Assembly: GCA_947643685.1 (NCBI GenBank) | Contig: CANRXD010000143.1 | Span: forward strand, 1-5,423 | Direction of reading: 5' to 3' | DNA length: 5,423 nt | Source: an uncultured Clostridium sp. | Lineage (GTDB): Bacteria > Bacillota > Clostridia > Lachnospirales > Lachnospiraceae | In this document: one piece after another, positions 4,897 to 5,423 of the stretch | Layout of the letters: the number at the start of each line of letters is the position of its first letter | How positions within the stretch are numbered: the first letter of the stretch is position 1 | Translations under genes and position numbers: made by a program | The notes under the pieces: generated by a model | The model's input: only the letters and a program-made list of their open reading frames with translations | Told to the model about the DNA's origin: nothing | Databases searched by the model: none

Positions 4897-5271
4897 TTAT
4901 CGATTACCATCTTTAATAAACATAATCAGTTTTTCTACATCATCAAATTCATCATAATCGCCAACGATACCTTCACGATGATACATAATGCCATTTTTCT
5001 CGTTGCGCTCTAAACAGTCCAACAACATTTGCTCCCCATATCTTTTAACAAATAAAGTAAATCCATATGGTTTTATTTTGGACAGCAAACCCTTTCTGCA
5101 ATCTTCCATACAATCATAACAGTGTCCGCAGTCTTTTTCTATGGAACATTTCCTGTTTTCACACCAGTCTTTGTCGGGACATTCTCCCGAATTACATCCG
5201 TGGCAAGTTGTATTCTCAGAGCACAGACAGCAGGCAAGTCCACATCTTGCAATTCCTAATTCTCGTTTCAT
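4897..5271 (-). CDS. Cysteine-rich DUF3795-type protein (124 aa)
   Basis: The protein begins MKRELGIARCGLACCLC and has 13 cysteines in its first 58 residues (10, 14, 15, 17, 23, 26, 31, 37, 42, 48, 51, 54, 58) plus Cys86. They include HGC, CHDC-like pairs such as CGHCYDC (48-54) and DWCENRKC (35-42). The layout fits compact DUF3795 proteins of Clostridia, likely binding several metal ions; the role is unknown. The C-terminal half (KIKPYGFTLFVKRYGEQMLL and the acidic GDYDEFDD) is a conserved-looking helical region. The start at 5269-5271 is chosen because GGAGG lies 5 nt upstream. A longer frame to 5343 would run through a perfect extended -10 promoter, so its 24 extra residues are unlikely to be translated. 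It is the first gene of the probable pair with the 4276-4824 gene. The product looks cytosolic. Confidence 0.8.
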   Translation of the reverse strand: MKRELGIARCGLACCLCSENTTCHGCNSGECPDKDWCENRKCSIEKDCGHCYDCMEDCRKGLLSKIKPYGFTLFVKRYGEQMLLDCLERNEKNGIMYHREGIVGDYDEFDDVEKLIMFIKDGNR

Positions 5272-5276
5272 AAACA

Positions 5277-5281
5277 CCTCC
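5277..5281 (-). promoter_or_regulatory. Ribosome binding site deciding the 124-aa start
   Basis: GGAGG on the minus strand, 5 nt before ATG 5269-5271. Together with the promoter at 5315-5323 it argues for the shorter protein. Confidence 0.8.
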
Positions 5282-5314
5282 GGAAATTTCAATAAATCTC
5301 TCTTTCTTCTTTTC

Positions 5315-5323
5315 ATTATAACA
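5315..5323 (-). promoter_or_regulatory. Extended -10 promoter of the DUF3795 gene pair
   Basis: On the minus strand TGTTATAAT is a perfect extended -10 (TGnTATAAT). The -35 position at 17-bp spacing (5338-5343, ATGATC) matches TTGACA at only 3 of 6, which the extended -10 can offset. Transcription would start near 5308 and give a leader of about 37 nt to the ATG at 5271. Upstream of it, 5344-5423 holds no gene I can support. Confidence 0.6.
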
Positions 5324-5423
5324 GACATCCCTCCAGCGATCATCTACTATTTAAAATCCCTGCAAGGGAAAGCTCATCTTTCTTTTGTGAGGACGTAAAT
5401 ATATTATATTGTTGATTGATGTC

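Noticed and set aside
5272..5343. 24-residue N-terminal extension of the 124-aa DUF3795-type protein.
   Set aside because: It would contain a perfect extended -10 promoter, and the ATG at 5269-5271 has GGAGG 5 nt upstream.
5403..5408. A second TATAAT on the minus strand near the right edge.
   Set aside because: It lies in AT-rich sequence and its -35 would fall outside the window, so it cannot be judged.

Overview
The window looks like chromosomal DNA from a low-to-moderate GC Firmicute, most likely a gut-type member of the Clostridia (Lachnospiraceae-like). The signs are strong GGAGG ribosome binding sites 5-7 nt before each start, near-consensus sigma-A promoters, and the gene families present: an 85-aa lone TfoX C-terminal protein, fold-type II D-serine dehydratase, Firmicute-length oleate hydratase and DUF3795 cysteine-rich proteins. 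The taxonomic call is an inference from style and content.

All five intact genes lie on the minus strand, so transcription runs from right to left. From right to left: a promoter with a perfect extended -10 (5315-5323) drives two adjacent, non-identical cysteine-rich DUF3795-type proteins (4897-5271 and 4276-4824). Next is ohyA, FAD-dependent oleate hydratase (2334-4109), with its own upstream region holding short repeats that could be operators. A 390-base spacer (1944-2333) follows. Then come dsdA, D-serine dehydratase (591-1943), and a small TfoX C-terminal-domain protein (275-532), probably one dsdA transcript. At the far left, 3-212 on the plus strand reads like the 3' end of an unidentified gene with an in-frame stop, followed by a clear intrinsic terminator at 225-272.

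The most unusual part is the 1944-2333 spacer, which is nearly filled by two palindromic elements. The first (1968-2129, 162 bp) folds back on itself along its whole length, has termini of the form GAGYACTC and is flanked by 5-bp direct repeats ATTTG. That is the anatomy of a MITE-like insertion. It lies between a plausible dsdA promoter (2149-2177) and the dsdA ribosome binding site, so the dsdA mRNA should carry a giant 5' hairpin. The second (2190-2336, 147 bp) closes with a 17-position stem that begins in the ohyA stop codon and contains two further hairpins in a three-way junction; the larger hairpin holds a two-directional terminator.

Functionally, dsdA degrades D-serine to pyruvate and ammonia, and ohyA hydrates unsaturated fatty acids to 10-hydroxy fatty acids. 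Both are plausible detoxification or catabolic functions for a gut commensal, but nothing shows that they form one pathway. I see no defence system, CRISPR array, rRNA or tRNA. I do not see a clearly new multi-gene system; the novelty here is the pair of structured elements around the dsdA leader and the ohyA 3' end.
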